From assembly GCA_027484315.1 (NCBI GenBank), contig JAIXTE010000049.1, positions 1 through 64,000 on the forward strand: a DNA stretch of 64,000 nucleotides, given 5' to 3'. Origin of the DNA: Burkholderiales bacterium. GTDB taxonomy: Bacteria; Pseudomonadota; Gammaproteobacteria; Burkholderiales; Burkholderiaceae_B. A program made the translations under genes and the position numbers. The notes beneath the pieces are model-generated. The model saw nothing but the letters and a program-made list of their open reading frames with translations. It was not told where the DNA came from and ran no database searches. Below are positions 29,938 to 42,531 of the stretch, one piece after another. Position 1 is the first letter of the stretch; each line of letters begins with the position of its first letter.

Positions 29938-31248
29938 TTATTCAGCTTGATCTTTTGCGCTGTCAGATTCACTGATTGGCGAGGCCAGAATTTTATCAAT
30001 CCGTTTCTGGTCCATGTCCACCACTTCGAACCGCCAGCCCTGCCATTCCACCACTTCACCCGTGCTGGGCAAGCGTCCGGAAAGCAACATGACCATGCCG
30101 CTCAGGGTGTGGTAACGGCCTTTCTCTTCCTCGGGCACACTCTTGATGTTCAGGGTGTCTTTCAGTTCAAGAATGGCGATAGCACCATCCAGCAGCCAGG
30201 AACCATCTTCCCGTTGCACCGCCCAAGAATCTTCCTTGTTGTGGGGCGTGAATTCACCCGTGAGTGCTTCCATCAGATCATGAAGCGTCACAATGCCTTC
30301 GAGCTCGCCGTACTCGTCGATGACGAAAGCGATGTCCATGTTGTTGCTGCGGAATTGGGTCAGCAACTCCATGCCTGTCAAGGTTTCGGGCACAAACACG
30401 CACTGCTGCAAATTGGACGCGAAATCAGGCATTTCACCCTGCGCGGCATAGGCCAGGGCCTGCTTGGCATGAATTACGCCGATCAGGTTGTCGAGGTTTC
30501 CGTCAACCACTGGGAAACGCGAATACTGCGACTCAATCACCCGCTTCAGGTTTTCTTCCTGCGGCAAACGAATGTCAAGGTACAGTACGTCCGAACGCGG
30601 GATCATCAATGAACCCAACTGGCGGTCATCCAGACGGAACACATTGCGCAACATCGTGTGCTCGCTGCTTTCAATGACACCTGACACGGAGCCTTCGTCC
30701 AGCATGGCGTGAATTTCCTCTTCGGTCACACCGTTGTCCATGTTTTCCTTGACCCCCATGATGCGCAGCAGGCCCCGGGTTGAAAACGACAGAAACATCA
30801 CGAAGGGGCGTGTGGCAATGGCCAGAATCTGCATGGGTCTAGCGACCAGGCGAGCAATAACCTCCGGGCTGATCTGCCCCAGCCGCTTGGGGACCAGCTC
30901 ACCAACCACAATGGATACATAGGTCACGCCAACCACGACAACCGCAGTCGATGCGACATCCGTGAACGCAACCTCCAGACCAAATGACTGAAGCCAAATG
31001 GCGAATGGTTTGGCCAGTACGGCCTCACCCACAATACCGCTGAGCACACCGATCGAAGTAATGCCGATTTGCACTGTGGACAAAAATTTGGTGGGGTCTT
31101 CAGACAACTTCAAAGCCACCGCAGCGGCCTTGTCACCTTCAGCGGCCAACTTCACCAAACGGGCCTTTCGGGCTGTGACCAAGGCGATCTCGGACATGGC
31201 GAACAGGCCGTTTGTCAGAATCAAACCGAGCAGAATCAGCACTTCCAT
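29938..31248 (-). CDS. CNNM/CBS-domain hemolysin-family (CorC-like) transporter
   Basis: FAMSEIALVTARKARL, GITSIGVLSGIVGEAVLAKP, FVIDEYGELEGIVTLHDLMEAL. Confidence 0.93.
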   Translation of the reverse strand: MEVLILLGLILTNGLFAMSEIALVTARKARLVKLAAEGDKAAAVALKLSEDPTKFLSTVQIGITSIGVLSGIVGEAVLAKPFAIWLQSFGLEVAFTDVASTAVVVVGVTYVSIVVGELVPKRLGQISPEVIARLVARPMQILAIATRPFVMFLSFSTRGLLRIMGVKENMDNGVTEEEIHAMLDEGSVSGVIESSEHTMLRNVFRLDDRQLGSLMIPRSDVLYLDIRLPQEENLKRVIESQYSRFPVVDGNLDNLIGVIHAKQALAYAAQGEMPDFASNLQQCVFVPETLTGMELLTQFRSNNMDIAFVIDEYGELEGIVTLHDLMEALTGEFTPHNKEDSWAVQREDGSWLLDGAIAILELKDTLNIKSVPEEEKGRYHTLSGMVMLLSGRLPSTGEVVEWQGWRFEVVDMDQKRIDKILASPISESDSAKDQAE

Positions 31249-31446
31249 GAACGTTCCCCCTGACCGATGGGCGCAACAGAATAATCAAACTGTGAGTTTG
31301 AGTGGGCGGTGTCTGACTGGAGAAACTGCGCGTGATGGTGCGCGAAAGACTCAACGAGGGGGGTTGCCAATGAAGGCGAGGTGAAGTTTGAACAACTTCG
31401 ACAACTGGAACTATCCATAAACGGTCGGGAAAGGCCCGAGCACTCC

Positions 31447-31493
31447 TGTAAGAAAAAAACACCGCCTAATCGTACAAAGACGACGGGGCGGTG
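31447..31493 (-). terminator. thiC terminator
   Basis: ACACCGCC...GGCGGTGT stem with T-run on - strand. Confidence 0.75.
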
Positions 31494-31512
31494 TCAATTT
31501 TTCTTTTAAAAA

Positions 31513-33684
<2,172 letters not shown>

Positions 33685-33696
33685 TCACGCAATTTC

Positions 33697-34257
33697 ATGG
33701 GCAACAGACTCAGTTCAATCACCACCCGTACCGGCGACGACGGCACCACCGGGCTGGCCGACGGCAGCCGTTTGGCGAAAAACGACCTGCGGGTGCACGC
33801 CATGGGCGACGTGGACGAACTGAACTCGCACCTCGGTCTGATCTTGACCGAGCCTTTGCCGGAGAGACTGGCCACTGAACTGACCCGCATTCAACACGAC
33901 CTTTTCGACCTGGGTGCTGCCCTGTGCATGCCTGGCTTTGATGTGTTCCCCCCGCAAGCGGTGGCCCGCCTTGAAGACCTGATCAAGGAATTCAACGAAC
34001 CGCTTCCCCGCCTTGAAGAGTTTATTTTGCCCGGTGGCAGCAAGGCCTCAGCCTACACTCACATTGCCCGTACGGTCTGCCGCCGGGCGGAACGCGTGTT
34101 GGTGGACTTGAACCAGAAATCAGAGTTGCCCAAAGACCTGTTGTTGTACTTGAACCGCCTGTCAGATTTCCTGTTTGTGGCCTCGCGCTGGATTCACCAC
34201 AAAAAAGGTGTGCGCGATGTGCAATGGAAAAAAGGCTTCAACCGACCCCAAGAATAA
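33697..34257 (+). CDS. Cob(I)alamin adenosyltransferase (PduO type)
   Basis: TRTGDDGTTGLADGSRLAKNDLRVHAMGDVDELNSHLG. Confidence 0.93.
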   Translation: MGNRLSSITTRTGDDGTTGLADGSRLAKNDLRVHAMGDVDELNSHLGLILTEPLPERLATELTRIQHDLFDLGAALCMPGFDVFPPQAVARLEDLIKEFNEPLPRLEEFILPGGSKASAYTHIARTVCRRAERVLVDLNQKSELPKDLLLYLNRLSDFLFVASRWIHHKKGVRDVQWKKGFNRPQE

Positions 34258-34310
34258 GCCTGATTCAGGCTGGCAGGTGCTCCCGAAGGGATGCACCGTG
34301 CGAACAACAA

Positions 34311-36374
34311 CTACTTCAACTCCGCCTTTTCGATTGAATCAGACGTTTCCTGATCAATCTTGTCGGTTTCTTTGGGTGGGTAGAAAAACTCACGCGGTGA
34401 AGCAAAGAACCGCTTGGCAATTCGCCCGGCCAGCGAAAGACTTTCCAGTTTGCGAACCCCACGCGCGCGCAGTGCAGTGAAAAACGCCAGGCTAAAGCTA
34501 ACCCCCAGGTTTACCATCCCGATCAGAAATACACCTGCCACTGCAATGGCCATATCCAGCCCGCTCACCATAAATTCCTGCGCTTGAAAACCATAGGCCA
34601 TGTTGGCCGCCGCAAAGGTGATGTGGCGAATGTCAATCGGCAAGCCCAGAATCAAACCCACAAAGCCGGCCGAGCCCAACATGCAACCGAAGAAAAAGTT
34701 GCCAGCCAAAGCGCCAGTATGCTTGCTCAGGTAATCTGCGAGTTTGTTCAGACGCACTACGCCCAGTCGGGCGCGTAACCAAGGCACCTTGCGAATTCTG
34801 TCAGGCACACGATAATAAATTGACAGATTGTCGTAGTAACCCGCAATGACACCAGCCAGAAACAGGAACACCCCGGCGATGGCCGCATGTGGCAACGCCG
34901 CAGACAGCAAAGGGTGCAATTCCATCAACATCTTTTCGCCCTTTTCAAGCTCCACCGGGGGGGAGCCCAATAGCACCGTCAGAGCCAAGGCTACGACAGT
35001 GGCCGTGGCAAATGCAGGCAGCACATTCCCCCAGATCGAGATGAATTGCGTACGTGCGACCTGGGTGATCAATTCAACCACCCGTTCTGCAGAGCTTAGC
35101 CTGCCATTGGCCGCATCCACAGCCGATGCAATTCGGGCGGCCGTCATCGCAGGCTGCTTGGTTGCAATCGTAAAGCCCAGCAAGTGAATCACCACGAAAC
35201 CAATGCCGTAATTCAAACTGAAGAACACCGCTTCCCAGAATGGAGGCAAATGCCAACCCGAAATCACCGCTTTGAACAGGGACAGGAATGCAATAATAAT
35301 CCCGGCCCCCATGGCCGCTCGGGCCATTTTCCAGTATTCGGAACGGGTTTCTGTGGCATATTTTTCACCAGACTGGCTGGCATGTTCCGTAATGCGAAGC
35401 GCCAGTTTGTCGGTCAGGCCACGCCACAAGTCACTGATGGAATGCTTGCGGTTTTCTTCACGAGTCAGCGTGCAGAAAAACTGCACGCAAGTGGCCACAC
35501 GGTCTTCAGTGGGTAGAGCCCCCAGTAGTTGCAGCAACCTGCGCATTCGGTTGATCGACTGTTCCAGCCGAATCAACTGCATACTCAAAGTAACCGAAAT
35601 ACCCTGTGCACGGGCTTGGGCATAGGCCTTCTTGATCTGCATCTGGCATTGGTCCAGAAGCACATCAAGGTGATCTCCCAACGCGTTCAACGGCTCCATA
35701 TTGCTAAGTTTCTGGTGCGCCTGCGCAATCATGTTGCGAAGCTCCAGGTGTTGCTCCACGAATGGCGAGGTATGCCGCTCGGCAATGCCCAGGCAGCGAA
35801 CCACCTCGGAATCAATCCCCAGGGCGGCAATTCGCACGGCGAGCATTTCCATGGCTTCCAGCATTTCGTGCTGGATGCGCTTCCACAAGGGAATTGCCGG
35901 GTCCAACCATTCAAGCACAGCAAACAGGCGGGCCCAACTGGCAACGCTGATGGACTCAAGCCACTCGTGGTCGTCTGCCTTGGTAAACATCAGGCTAAGG
36001 GATTCCCGCACAGTCTTGTCTTCAACAGTAGCAGGTAAGAGGCGCTGGAAAATCCGGTTTTTCATGGCCTGTCCAAAGGACTCGTTGCCAAGAATACCCA
36101 GTTCAGCAAAGGTGTAGCGGTAACGGGATTCGTTCAGAAACTGCTCAAGATAGGCTTTGACCTGCACGCGCAGTGCGTTGGAATGCTCAAGAGCTTCCAC
36201 CAGCATGGAAAAACGCCGCTCGATTTCGAAATCAGATCCTGGTGCACCCTCACGGAACCACGCCATGAGGTGACACAGGTGCGCAATGTCTGCCTCGTGT
36301 TCATTGTCAGGTCCCATTCCATTAAGAATGGTCAGCAGCGCACCGCGGATGTTGTAGTTCGGGTTCATTGCCAT
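34311..36374 (-). CDS. Multi-TM protein of the COG4389 ('site-specific recombinase') family
   Basis: Family-like C-terminal half with several TM segments (VVIHLLGFTIATKQPAMTAA, AAIAGVFLFLAGVIAGYYDN); no integrase/resolvase motif. Confidence 0.75.
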   Translation of the reverse strand: MAMNPNYNIRGALLTILNGMGPDNEHEADIAHLCHLMAWFREGAPGSDFEIERRFSMLVEALEHSNALRVQVKAYLEQFLNESRYRYTFAELGILGNESFGQAMKNRIFQRLLPATVEDKTVRESLSLMFTKADDHEWLESISVASWARLFAVLEWLDPAIPLWKRIQHEMLEAMEMLAVRIAALGIDSEVVRCLGIAERHTSPFVEQHLELRNMIAQAHQKLSNMEPLNALGDHLDVLLDQCQMQIKKAYAQARAQGISVTLSMQLIRLEQSINRMRRLLQLLGALPTEDRVATCVQFFCTLTREENRKHSISDLWRGLTDKLALRITEHASQSGEKYATETRSEYWKMARAAMGAGIIIAFLSLFKAVISGWHLPPFWEAVFFSLNYGIGFVVIHLLGFTIATKQPAMTAARIASAVDAANGRLSSAERVVELITQVARTQFISIWGNVLPAFATATVVALALTVLLGSPPVELEKGEKMLMELHPLLSAALPHAAIAGVFLFLAGVIAGYYDNLSIYYRVPDRIRKVPWLRARLGVVRLNKLADYLSKHTGALAGNFFFGCMLGSAGFVGLILGLPIDIRHITFAAANMAYGFQAQEFMVSGLDMAIAVAGVFLIGMVNLGVSFSLAFFTALRARGVRKLESLSLAGRIAKRFFASPREFFYPPKETDKIDQETSDSIEKAELK

Positions 36375-36421
36375 CTTCTGGATACCTATTCCGCAGGCTA
36401 GTGTACCCGATGATGCGCCAG

Positions 36422-38239
36422 CTATTTACTCCAACTGTCCTTCAGCGTGGTGGTGCGGTTAAACACAGGGGAATTCAGGGTGTGGTCTTTCAGGTCCGGT
36501 ACAAAGTAACCATGCCTTTCAAACTGGTACACCGTACCCGACCAGGTGTCCTTCAGCCCTGCTTCGAGATAAGCTTTTACCTCGGTCAGCGAATTGGGAT
36601 TCAGGCTGTCCATGAAATTCTTGCCGCCAGCGTCCGGATGTTCTTCGGTGAACAGTCGGTCATAGAGACGCACGGTGGCTTCGATCGCGTGCGCTGCATC
36701 GACCCAATGAATATTGCCCTTCACCTTGTAGGTGTCGGCGCCGGGAGTACCGGACTTACTGTCCAGGAAAACATTTGCATGCACAGCGATCACCTTGCCA
36801 TGTTCATCCTTGTCGCAACCCGTGCACTCAATCACATAGCCATAGCGCAGGCGAACCTTATTGCCGGGGAACAGTCGGAAGAACTTCTTCTCGGGGTTTT
36901 CCTGAAAATCTTCTGCCTCAATCCACAAGCGCTTGCCGATGGTGAATAACCGGGTGCCCCACTCGGGATGGTGCGGGTGAACAGGCGCGCTGCACTGGTC
37001 GGCCCAGTCGTCGTCCACATTGTCCAGAATCAGGGGAATCGGGTCGAGTACTGCCACAGCGCGATGGGCCACCGGGTCCAGCGTGTCACGCAAAGCGCCG
37101 TCAAGCACCGAATAGTCAATCCAGGAATCCGACTTGGACACACCAATTCGTGCGCAAAACAATTGAATGGCTTCCGGTGTGTAACCCCGACGACGCAAAC
37201 CAACGATGGTGGGCATGCGGGGGTCGTCCCAGCCGCTCAGCTTGTTTTCCGTGACCAGTTGCTGCAATTTGCGTTTGCTGGTGACCACGTAGCTCAGGTT
37301 CAAGCGGGCAAATTCAATTTGCTTGGGCAAGGGTTTACTCAACAAGGGCTGTAGAACCGTGCCATCGGCAGCATTGTGCTGCGCAGCCAGATTGCCCAGC
37401 AGCCAATCGTAGAACGGACGCTGGTCTTCGAATTCCAGCGTACAGAATGAGTGGGTAATGCGTTCCAGTGCGTCTTCGATTGGGTGTGCGAAGGTGTACA
37501 TGGGGTAAATGCACCAGTCGTCGGCCGTTCGGTGGTGAAAAGCGCGACGAATGCGGTAAATCGCCGGATCTCGCATGTTCATGTTGGGACTGGCCATGTC
37601 AATTTTGGCACGCAACACAGCCGCGCCATCTGGCAGCTCACCGGCACGCATGGCTCGGAAGCGGGCCAGGCTTTCCGCCACAGGGCGGTTGCGGAATGGT
37701 GAATCCACCCCGGGCTGATTCAAGGTGCCGCGGTTGGCACGCATGTCATCGGCGTTTTGCTCGTCGACATAAGCCAAGCCAGCCTGGATCAGGAATTCAG
37801 CCGCCTGGTACATGAAATCGAAGTAATCACTGGCGTAATACAGGTTGTCGTCGCCAAAATTCTGCCACTTGAAACCCAGCCAACTCACGGCGTCCAGGAT
37901 GGAGTCAGCGAATTCTTCGCTTTCTTTTTCGGGGTTGGTGTCATCAAACCGCATGTGGCAGGCGCCGCCATATTCCTGCGCAAGTCCAAAGTTCACGCAA
38001 ATGGCCTTGGCATGGCCCACGTGCAGGTAGCCATTGGGCTCGGGCGGAAAACGCAAACGGATGGCAGCGGGGTCAGCTGGTGCACCCGCGTGTACATCGG
38101 CACCGCCAGGCTTTCCAGCCCAGTGTCGAACCTGGTATTCGGGCTTTTTCAAGTCCGAATCAATGATGTTCCGAAGGAAATTGGAAGCTGGGGCGTTGTC
38201 GACCCCAGCGGCGGTGTTTTTGTTTGCAGAATCAGACAT
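36422..38239 (-). CDS. glnS: Glutaminyl-tRNA synthetase
   Basis: RFPPEPNGYLHVGHAKAICVNFGLA (HIGH), VTSKRKLQQLV (KMSKS equivalent). Confidence 0.97.
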   Translation of the reverse strand: MSDSANKNTAAGVDNAPASNFLRNIIDSDLKKPEYQVRHWAGKPGGADVHAGAPADPAAIRLRFPPEPNGYLHVGHAKAICVNFGLAQEYGGACHMRFDDTNPEKESEEFADSILDAVSWLGFKWQNFGDDNLYYASDYFDFMYQAAEFLIQAGLAYVDEQNADDMRANRGTLNQPGVDSPFRNRPVAESLARFRAMRAGELPDGAAVLRAKIDMASPNMNMRDPAIYRIRRAFHHRTADDWCIYPMYTFAHPIEDALERITHSFCTLEFEDQRPFYDWLLGNLAAQHNAADGTVLQPLLSKPLPKQIEFARLNLSYVVTSKRKLQQLVTENKLSGWDDPRMPTIVGLRRRGYTPEAIQLFCARIGVSKSDSWIDYSVLDGALRDTLDPVAHRAVAVLDPIPLILDNVDDDWADQCSAPVHPHHPEWGTRLFTIGKRLWIEAEDFQENPEKKFFRLFPGNKVRLRYGYVIECTGCDKDEHGKVIAVHANVFLDSKSGTPGADTYKVKGNIHWVDAAHAIEATVRLYDRLFTEEHPDAGGKNFMDSLNPNSLTEVKAYLEAGLKDTWSGTVYQFERHGYFVPDLKDHTLNSPVFNRTTTLKDSWSK

Positions 38240-38285
38240 CAGCACATCCTGTTGGCGAATGCGCTGATGTTAGCAAAAACAAGGC

Positions 38286-39575
38286 TCAGGCAGCGGCCAA
38301 AGCCTCGCCCTTCTTGGAAGAAATTCCAGTAAATGCAAAATCAAGCTCGGGCTGCTTGCCATTCATGATGGACGCAATTGAACGACCTGAACCGCAGGAG
38401 TGCGTCCAGCCCAGTGTGCCGTGACCTGTATTGAGATAGAGGTTCGGGATTTTCGACAGGCCAATGTAGGGCACATTGGAGGGTGTGGCTGGGCGCAAGC
38501 CGGTCCAGTACACCGCGTTGTCGGGGTTGGCCATACCGGGGAACAACTCCATCACCCGGCGGGTAATGGCCTTGCAACGCACGTCGTTCAATTCGGTGCT
38601 GTAGCCATTCAGTTCGGCTGTGCCGGCAATGCGCAGCTTGTCACCCAAGCGGCTGAACACCAGTTTGTATTCGTCGTCGGTCAGGCTGACTTGGGGTGCC
38701 TTGCTGGCGTCGTCGATTTGCAAGGTGGCGGAATAGCCCTTGGCCGGGTAAATCAGCAAATCCACGCCCAGGTCTTTGACCAGCATGGGGCTGTAGCTGC
38801 CCATGCAAAGCAAATACTTGTCGGCTTTCAACACCTGCACTTGACCATCAGAACCGCGAACACGAACACCGCTGATCTGACCACCCTCGGTATCCAGCCC
38901 CAAAATGGCTGTGTCATAGTGAAACTGAACACCCTGATCTGCACACAACTTGGCCAGGTTCTGGGTAAACCGGTGTGCATCGCCGCTTTCATCGGCTTCA
39001 GTGAAGGTTGCCCCTGCGATTTTGTCTTTGACTGAGGCCAGTGCCGGCTCCAGACGAACCGCTTCGTCCGACGTGATCACTTTGCGATCGCAACCGAATT
39101 CACGCATGATCTCAGCAGGTTCCAGCGCATCATCAAATTCCTGCTGGTTGGTATAAAAGTGCAGAATGCCCTTGGTCAGGCAATTGTATTCAATGCCTGT
39201 TTCGGCTCGCAGTTCTTGCAGGGTGCTGCGGCTGAAAGTGCCCAGGTTCACCATTTGAATGATGTTGTGGCGGGTTTTTTCTGGCGTGCATTCACGCAGA
39301 AACTGCATACCCCAGCGCCATTGACGCGCATCAGCACGCAGACGGAACAACAGGGGTGCATCTTCTTTCATCAACCATTTCAGCACCTTCTTGGGTGCGC
39401 CCGGGTTGGCCCAGGGCTCTGCGTGGGAAACCGAAATTTGCCCACCATTGGCAAACGAGGTTTCCATGGCGGCTGCGGGTTGACGGTCTATCACGGTGAC
39501 GTCAAACCCTTCTTTTTTCAAAAACCAGGCAGAAGTAACGCCGGTGAGACCGGCGCCAAGAACGAGTGCTTTCAT
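38286..39575 (-). CDS. dadA: D-amino acid dehydrogenase small subunit
   Basis: VLGAGLTGVTSAWFLKKEGFDVTVIDRQ, ETSFANGGQIS, TGHGTLGWTHSCGSGR. Confidence 0.94.
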   Translation of the reverse strand: MKALVLGAGLTGVTSAWFLKKEGFDVTVIDRQPAAAMETSFANGGQISVSHAEPWANPGAPKKVLKWLMKEDAPLLFRLRADARQWRWGMQFLRECTPEKTRHNIIQMVNLGTFSRSTLQELRAETGIEYNCLTKGILHFYTNQQEFDDALEPAEIMREFGCDRKVITSDEAVRLEPALASVKDKIAGATFTEADESGDAHRFTQNLAKLCADQGVQFHYDTAILGLDTEGGQISGVRVRGSDGQVQVLKADKYLLCMGSYSPMLVKDLGVDLLIYPAKGYSATLQIDDASKAPQVSLTDDEYKLVFSRLGDKLRIAGTAELNGYSTELNDVRCKAITRRVMELFPGMANPDNAVYWTGLRPATPSNVPYIGLSKIPNLYLNTGHGTLGWTHSCGSGRSIASIMNGKQPELDFAFTGISSKKGEALAAA

Positions 39576-39634
39576 GAGGGAAAGGCTCCATGGAACATTA
39601 AAAAGGGCTTTCGACAGACAATGCTGCCTTGTAG

Positions 39635-39832
39635 CCCCTCTCTGTCCATTGGCCTGAAAGATTCACAACGGGTGTGTTGCTTGCCTCTTCGGCGGCTGTG
39701 ACCACGCAGCAATTGGCCGCGCACAGCACTCTCCAGATTTGAATTCCTGAACCTGTACGGAAGCCTGAGCGTTCATGGGGATTGCGCCTACGGCGAACCT
39801 GCACAGATACGAGCAGGTTACTCTCCAGATTC
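39635..39832 (-). promoter_or_regulatory. Tandem glycine riboswitch upstream of dadA
   Basis: - strand aptamer 1: CTGGAGAGTAACC...GCCGTAGGCGCAA...GAACGCTCAGGCTTCCGTACAGG; aptamer 2: CTGGAGAGTGC...GCCGAAGAGGCAA...CTTTCAGGCCAATGGACAGAGAGGGG. Confidence 0.9.
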
Positions 39833-39890
39833 ATTTTGCAATTGTACTACTGCGAACCTGGAGAAACCAGTCTAAACCGTTGGCAGTTTG

Positions 39891-40334
39891 TTACTTCTGT
39901 TTCAAAGCGTCGCGGATTTCACGCAGCAAAAGTACATCCTCAGGAGTTGGTGCAGGTGCTGCTGGCGCCTCTTCTTCTTTCTTGACAAGGGCTTGGGTCA
40001 ATTTGCTCACCTGACGCACCATCATGAAAATAATGAAGGCCAGAATTGTGAAATTGATCAGCACCGAGACAAAGCTGCCATAGGCCAGTACAGGGACACC
40101 AGCGGCCCTGACCGCGGCCAACGTGGGAGCAACACCAGCGGGCACTTCAGCCAAAGGCAAAAACAGGTTGGAAAAATCGAGGCTGCCGAATATGCGCCCC
40201 ACCACAGGCATGATCACGTCATCGACGAGACTTTTCACAATGCCGCTGAATGCACCACCGATAATCACCGCCACTGCCAGGTCAATTACATTGCCTTTTA
40301 CTGCAAACGCCTTGAAATCCTTGAGCAAACTCAC
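39891..40334 (-). CDS. mscL: Large-conductance mechanosensitive channel (GTG start)
   Basis: [45 protein letters not shown]. Confidence 0.95.
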   Translation of the reverse strand: MSLLKDFKAFAVKGNVIDLAVAVIIGGAFSGIVKSLVDDVIMPVVGRIFGSLDFSNLFLPLAEVPAGVAPTLAAVRAAGVPVLAYGSFVSVLINFTILAFIIFMMVRQVSKLTQALVKKEEEAPAAPAPTPEDVLLLREIRDALKQK

Positions 40335-40473
40335 GTTGCCTCCAAAAATGTTAAATGCTGCAAAACACCAATACCCGCGCAGATTATCGCTGTGGATTCC
40401 TTTCCGGGCAATACGGCAGGTGCCCCGTGGTGATAAAATCGCACCTCTTTGATTCAACAACAGAAAGTGAGCC

Positions 40474-41199
40474 ATGGCAGGACACAGTAAATGGGCCAAT
40501 ATTCAACACCGCAAAAACCGCCAGGACGAAAAACGCGGCAAGGTGTGGACCAAAATCATTCGTGAGGTCAGCGTGGCAGCCCGCGTGGGCGGTGGCGACG
40601 TAGCCACCAACCCCCGTTTGCGCCTGGCCATGGAAAAAGCCGCCGCCGCCAACATGCCCAAGGACAACGTGCAGCGCGCCATCGCCAAGGCTACGGGTGA
40701 AGCCGAGGGTGTGAACTACGAAGAGATTCGCTACGAAGGCTATGGCGTGGGCGGTGCGGCAGTCATCATCGATTGCATGACCGACAACAAGGTGCGCACC
40801 GTGGCAGAAGTTCGCCACGCATTGACCAAGCACGGTGGCAACCTGGGCACTGATGGCTCGGTGTCTTTCATGTTCAAGCATTGTGGCCAATTCATTTTTG
40901 CCCCCGGACACAGCGAAGATGCCATCATGGAACTGGCGCTGGAAAACGGCGGGGACGACGTGGTGACATCCGAGGACGGTGTCATTGAAGTGACCTGCCC
41001 CGTGCCCGAATTTCATACCCTGAAAACTGCATTTGAATCTGCGGGCATGTCATTTGAAAACGCAGAACTGACCATGAAGCCGGCCAGCGAAACAGAGCTG
41101 GACGGCGATGACGCGGTTCGCATGCAAAAGATTATTGACATGCTGGAAGACCTGGATGACGTGCAGCAGGTCTACACCAACGTGATCATCAACGAATAA
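40474..41199 (+). CDS. YebC/PmpR family regulator
   Basis: [27 protein letters not shown]. Confidence 0.97.
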   Translation: MAGHSKWANIQHRKNRQDEKRGKVWTKIIREVSVAARVGGGDVATNPRLRLAMEKAAAANMPKDNVQRAIAKATGEAEGVNYEEIRYEGYGVGGAAVIIDCMTDNKVRTVAEVRHALTKHGGNLGTDGSVSFMFKHCGQFIFAPGHSEDAIMELALENGGDDVVTSEDGVIEVTCPVPEFHTLKTAFESAGMSFENAELTMKPASETELDGDDAVRMQKIIDMLEDLDDVQQVYTNVIINE

Positions 41200-41221
41200 A
41201 AAGTACGGAGCCCTAGCAAAC

Positions 41222-42493
41222 ATGAAAATTTTGGTGATCGGATCAGGCGGCCGCGAACACGCCATGGCTTGGCGAATCTGCCAAACCCCTGGCGTGACAA
41301 AAGTATTCGTGGCGCCTGGCAATGGCGGCACAGCGCTTGAAGCCAAAATGGAAAATGTACCCATCAGCGACCTGACTGAACTGGCCGATTTTGCCCAGAA
41401 CGAACAGGTGTACCTGACCGTGGTTGGCCCTGAAGCCCCCTTGGCTGCTGGCGTTGTGGACTTGTTCCGCCAGCGCGGCCTGCGTATTTTTGGCCCGGCC
41501 AAGTTGGCTGCGCAACTGGAAAGCTCGAAGGATTATGCCAAGGCCTTCATGAAGCGCCACAAGATTCCAACGGCTGAATATGAAACATTCACCGATGCGA
41601 CCAAGGCCCATGATTATGTGAATGCCAAGGGTGCTCCCATCGTGATCAAGGCAGATGGCCTTGCTGCCGGCAAGGGCGTGGTGGTGGCCATGAGCCTTGA
41701 AGAAGCGCACCAGGCCATTGACGACATGCTGTTGGGCAACAGCATGGGCAGCGCGGGCTCGCGCGTGGTCATCGAAGAATTTCTGGACGGCGAGGAAGCC
41801 AGTTTCATCGTCATGGTGGATGGCGTGAATGCATTGGCCATGGCCAGCAGCCAGGATCACAAACGTTTGCTGGATGGCGACCAGGGTCCCAACACCGGTG
41901 GCATGGGCGCATACAGCCCCGCACCTGTGGTCACGCCAACCATGCATGCCCGTGTCATGCGAGAAGTGATTTACCCCACCATTGCAGGCATGAAAAAAGA
42001 TGGTTTAGTGTACACAGGTTTTCTGTACGCCGGCCTGATGATCGACGACAAAAACGACATCAAGGTGCTGGAGTTCAACTGCCGCATGGGCGACCCTGAA
42101 ACACAGCCCATCATGATGCGCCTGAAAAGCGACTTCGTGAACCTGCTCGACCACGCCATTGACGGCACACTCGACAAGGTGGAAGCCGAATGGGACCGCC
42201 GCACTGCCCTAGGTGTCGTGATCGCAGCGCACAACTACCCACAAACACCCCGTGCCGGCGATGAAATCACCTTGCGTGGACAAGCCAGCGATGAAGCAGT
42301 TGTTTTCCATGCAGGCACCATCGAGAAAAATGGCAAGGCAGTGACAGCGGGTGGGCGCGTACTGTGCGCCACCGCTTTGGGCGACACGGTACGCCAGGCA
42401 CAGGCCAAGGCCTACGAACTGGTAGATACTGTCAGTTTTGATGGCATGCAGTTTCGCAGCGACATTGGTTACCGCGCCATCAATAGAAAATGA
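41222..42493 (+). CDS. purD: Phosphoribosylamine--glycine ligase
   Basis: MKILVIGSGGREHAMAWRI, GDQGPNTGGMGAYSPAPVVT. Confidence 0.97.
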   Translation: MKILVIGSGGREHAMAWRICQTPGVTKVFVAPGNGGTALEAKMENVPISDLTELADFAQNEQVYLTVVGPEAPLAAGVVDLFRQRGLRIFGPAKLAAQLESSKDYAKAFMKRHKIPTAEYETFTDATKAHDYVNAKGAPIVIKADGLAAGKGVVVAMSLEEAHQAIDDMLLGNSMGSAGSRVVIEEFLDGEEASFIVMVDGVNALAMASSQDHKRLLDGDQGPNTGGMGAYSPAPVVTPTMHARVMREVIYPTIAGMKKDGLVYTGFLYAGLMIDDKNDIKVLEFNCRMGDPETQPIMMRLKSDFVNLLDHAIDGTLDKVEAEWDRRTALGVVIAAHNYPQTPRAGDEITLRGQASDEAVVFHAGTIEKNGKAVTAGGRVLCATALGDTVRQAQAKAYELVDTVSFDGMQFRSDIGYRAINRK

Positions 42494-42531
42494 TTCGAAA
42501 ATAATAAAATTCAAGCAGGGCAAACTCAACC

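Noticed and set aside
31457-31495. ACACCGCC...GGCGGTGT palindrome near thiC as a regulatory site
   Set aside because: Adjacent T-run on the - strand immediately after thiC makes a terminator the simpler explanation.
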